NCBI GenBank assembly: GCA_949358305.1
Contig: OX442317.1
Coordinates: 16,920,516 to 16,984,515, forward strand
Direction of reading: 5' to 3'
Length of the DNA: 64,000 nucleotides
Source: Strigamia acuminata
Lineage: Eukaryota; Arthropoda; Chilopoda; Geophilomorpha; Linotaeniidae
The notes under the pieces were generated by a model. That model saw nothing but the letters and a program-made list of their open reading frames with translations. It ran no database searches and had not been told where the DNA came from. Below, piece after piece: positions 62,966-64,000 of the stretch. Position numbers and translations under genes: made by a program. How positions within the stretch are numbered: the first letter of the stretch is position 1; every line of letters begins with the position of its first letter.

Positions 62966-63420
62966 GTGAAACTAAATTTACATGTGCGCGTTGACGCGCG
63001 CGATTCGTGTGTTCTACGTGAGTAAATAGAGTGCGCGTCACATATGAATACAAAATGTCGACCATGCGTCGCCACGATGCCAGTGGACGAATTCTGCGAA
63101 TTCGTGCAAACGCAGAAAGTTAAAAATATTCAAATTTGACGCCCACGATGACACGTTCGTAGTAGACGCCTCCACAACTGCTTTTGAAAAGAATTTGATA
63201 AATGTTTGGAAATAATATTTAGGATTTTCTTTAATCATATCAGGAAACTGAAAACAGAAATAAAGTTTATACATTGGAAATTTTTTATAATAAAATTACG
63301 TATTAAACATTATATAGCGTGAGAATGGACACTTTGATATGAAAGCGAATATTTTCGAAATTAAAACAATTATTTTCAAAGTTAAAACGACTATTTTCGA
63401 GTATTGTTAATTCAAAACGA
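62966..63420. other. Non-coding AT-rich stretch
   Basis: Follows the satellite; has TTTTCGAAATTAAAAC-type short repeats near 63350-63410. No gene is seen. Confidence 0.4.
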
Positions 63421-63701
63421 CGTGCAGCATGGGAATAAAAAAAATTAATTGAGACGCGCTTATGACACGCGCTGCACAGCCTCACGAATCCTAGAGGCAT
63501 CCACAACTATACGCGTCGGCCCTGACGCGGTCGTCTAGACGAGCGCATCTGGACGCGCACAAAGCTAAGTTCACATGTGCGCGTCTAAACGCGCGCGTCA
63601 AGGCCGACGCGTATGGCTGAGGACGCACTTAGGATTCGCGAGGCTGTGCAGCGCATGTCACAAGCTCGCGTCAACCAATTTTTTGGTTCCCATGCAGCAC
63701 A
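63421..63701. mobile_element. Hairpin (MITE-like) element
   Basis: Arms of about 130 bp: CGTGCAGCATGGGAA ... CGCGCTGCACAGCCTC (from 63421) recur inverted up to CCCATGCAGCAC (63700). The centre around 63560 is GCGCACAAAGCTAAGTTCACATGTGCGC. Arm identity is roughly 80%. It has no coding capacity. Confidence 0.7.
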
Positions 63702-64000
63702 AAAACAAAAATTGTTAAGTTGCTTAAGAATTGATTTTTTTTGGTATTTCATTGTTGATTATTAATTTAAAGAATATTTAATTGTTTTTTAAAATGGGAA
63801 AAGTTGAAAATTTGGTGGGTTTTTGTGTTTGCTTGCTCGACGGGAAATTGCAATCTCCCCGGCCGCAGCAGGCGAGCATTGAGCGGCATGTAATTTCCAC
63901 GCGCACCGTCGAAAGGATTGTATTTGTTTATGAACTCTTTTTTTCTTGTATTGTTTTTCGTGTATTGTTTTGACGTGAAAACAATTCATTTCAATAGAAT
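63702..64000. other. AT-rich end of window
   Basis: No gene, splice pair or repeat that I can support. Confidence 0.4.

Noticed and set aside
61416-63065. 549-, 469- and 378-codon overlapping minus-strand ORFs
   Set aside because: They are three frames of one 56-bp satellite unit; there is no start context and no non-repeat domain.
1-64000. CRISPR array or bacterial operon
   Set aside because: No spacer-repeat array and no Shine-Dalgarno-linked gene clusters; tandem repeats lack unique spacers and genes have spliceosomal introns.

Overview
This window is nuclear DNA of a eukaryote, most probably an invertebrate animal. Copia-type retrotransposons here have primer-binding sites (TGGTAGCAGAGGATGG or its complement) matching the 3' end of animal initiator tRNA-Met. 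Genes are broken by short GT-AG introns, and TTTA/TAAA arrays, satellites and terminal-inverted-repeat (TIR) elements fill most of the rest. I cannot name the species.

Layout. 1-2928: the 5' part of a minus-strand copia element with its 513-bp LTR, inserted beside a hairpin satellite (2929-3450). 3541-8608: three near-identical ~1.69-kb tandem units. 9061-10095: a TIR element. 10790-18090 and 24080-32270: an array of about 13 diverged copies of one minus-strand module with splice-site-like and peptide-like conserved blocks. Small spliced genes lie within and between these arrays: a two-zinc-finger gene (13539-14087), an acidic-tailed gene (14289-14570, minus), two similarly built minus-strand genes (18410-19106 and 20588-21181) flanking an intronless thymidine kinase (19732-20289), a coiled-coil gene (22548-23136), a degenerate retropepsin-like gene (25275-25925, minus), a second coiled-coil locus with an in-frame stop (28113-28794, minus) and a possible decayed gene (33365-33665, minus).

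34630-46202 is one nine-exon gene whose fourth exon is split by a full copia element (36131-42790) with apparently identical 440-bp LTRs. The reading frame is restored when the element is removed. It abuts a second two-zinc-finger gene (46221-47646) with the same finger spacing and intron phases as the one at 13.5 kb. The two may be one transcription unit. A thymidine-kinase relic follows at about 48.0 kb.

48311-58986 holds two minus-strand copia elements sharing one LTR. The second is truncated and capped by an inverted integrase fragment; it differs from the first by a tight cluster of one-directional transitions that looks like A-to-I hyperediting. 59341-62965 is a large foldback-like palindromic satellite, and 63421-63701 a hairpin element.

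Gene models come from reading splice sites and phases by eye. Phase agreement across every junction is the main support; no transcript or homology search was available. Many other open frames are artefacts of stop-poor repeats (44.3-45.1 kb and 59.3-63.0 kb) and are not listed as genes.
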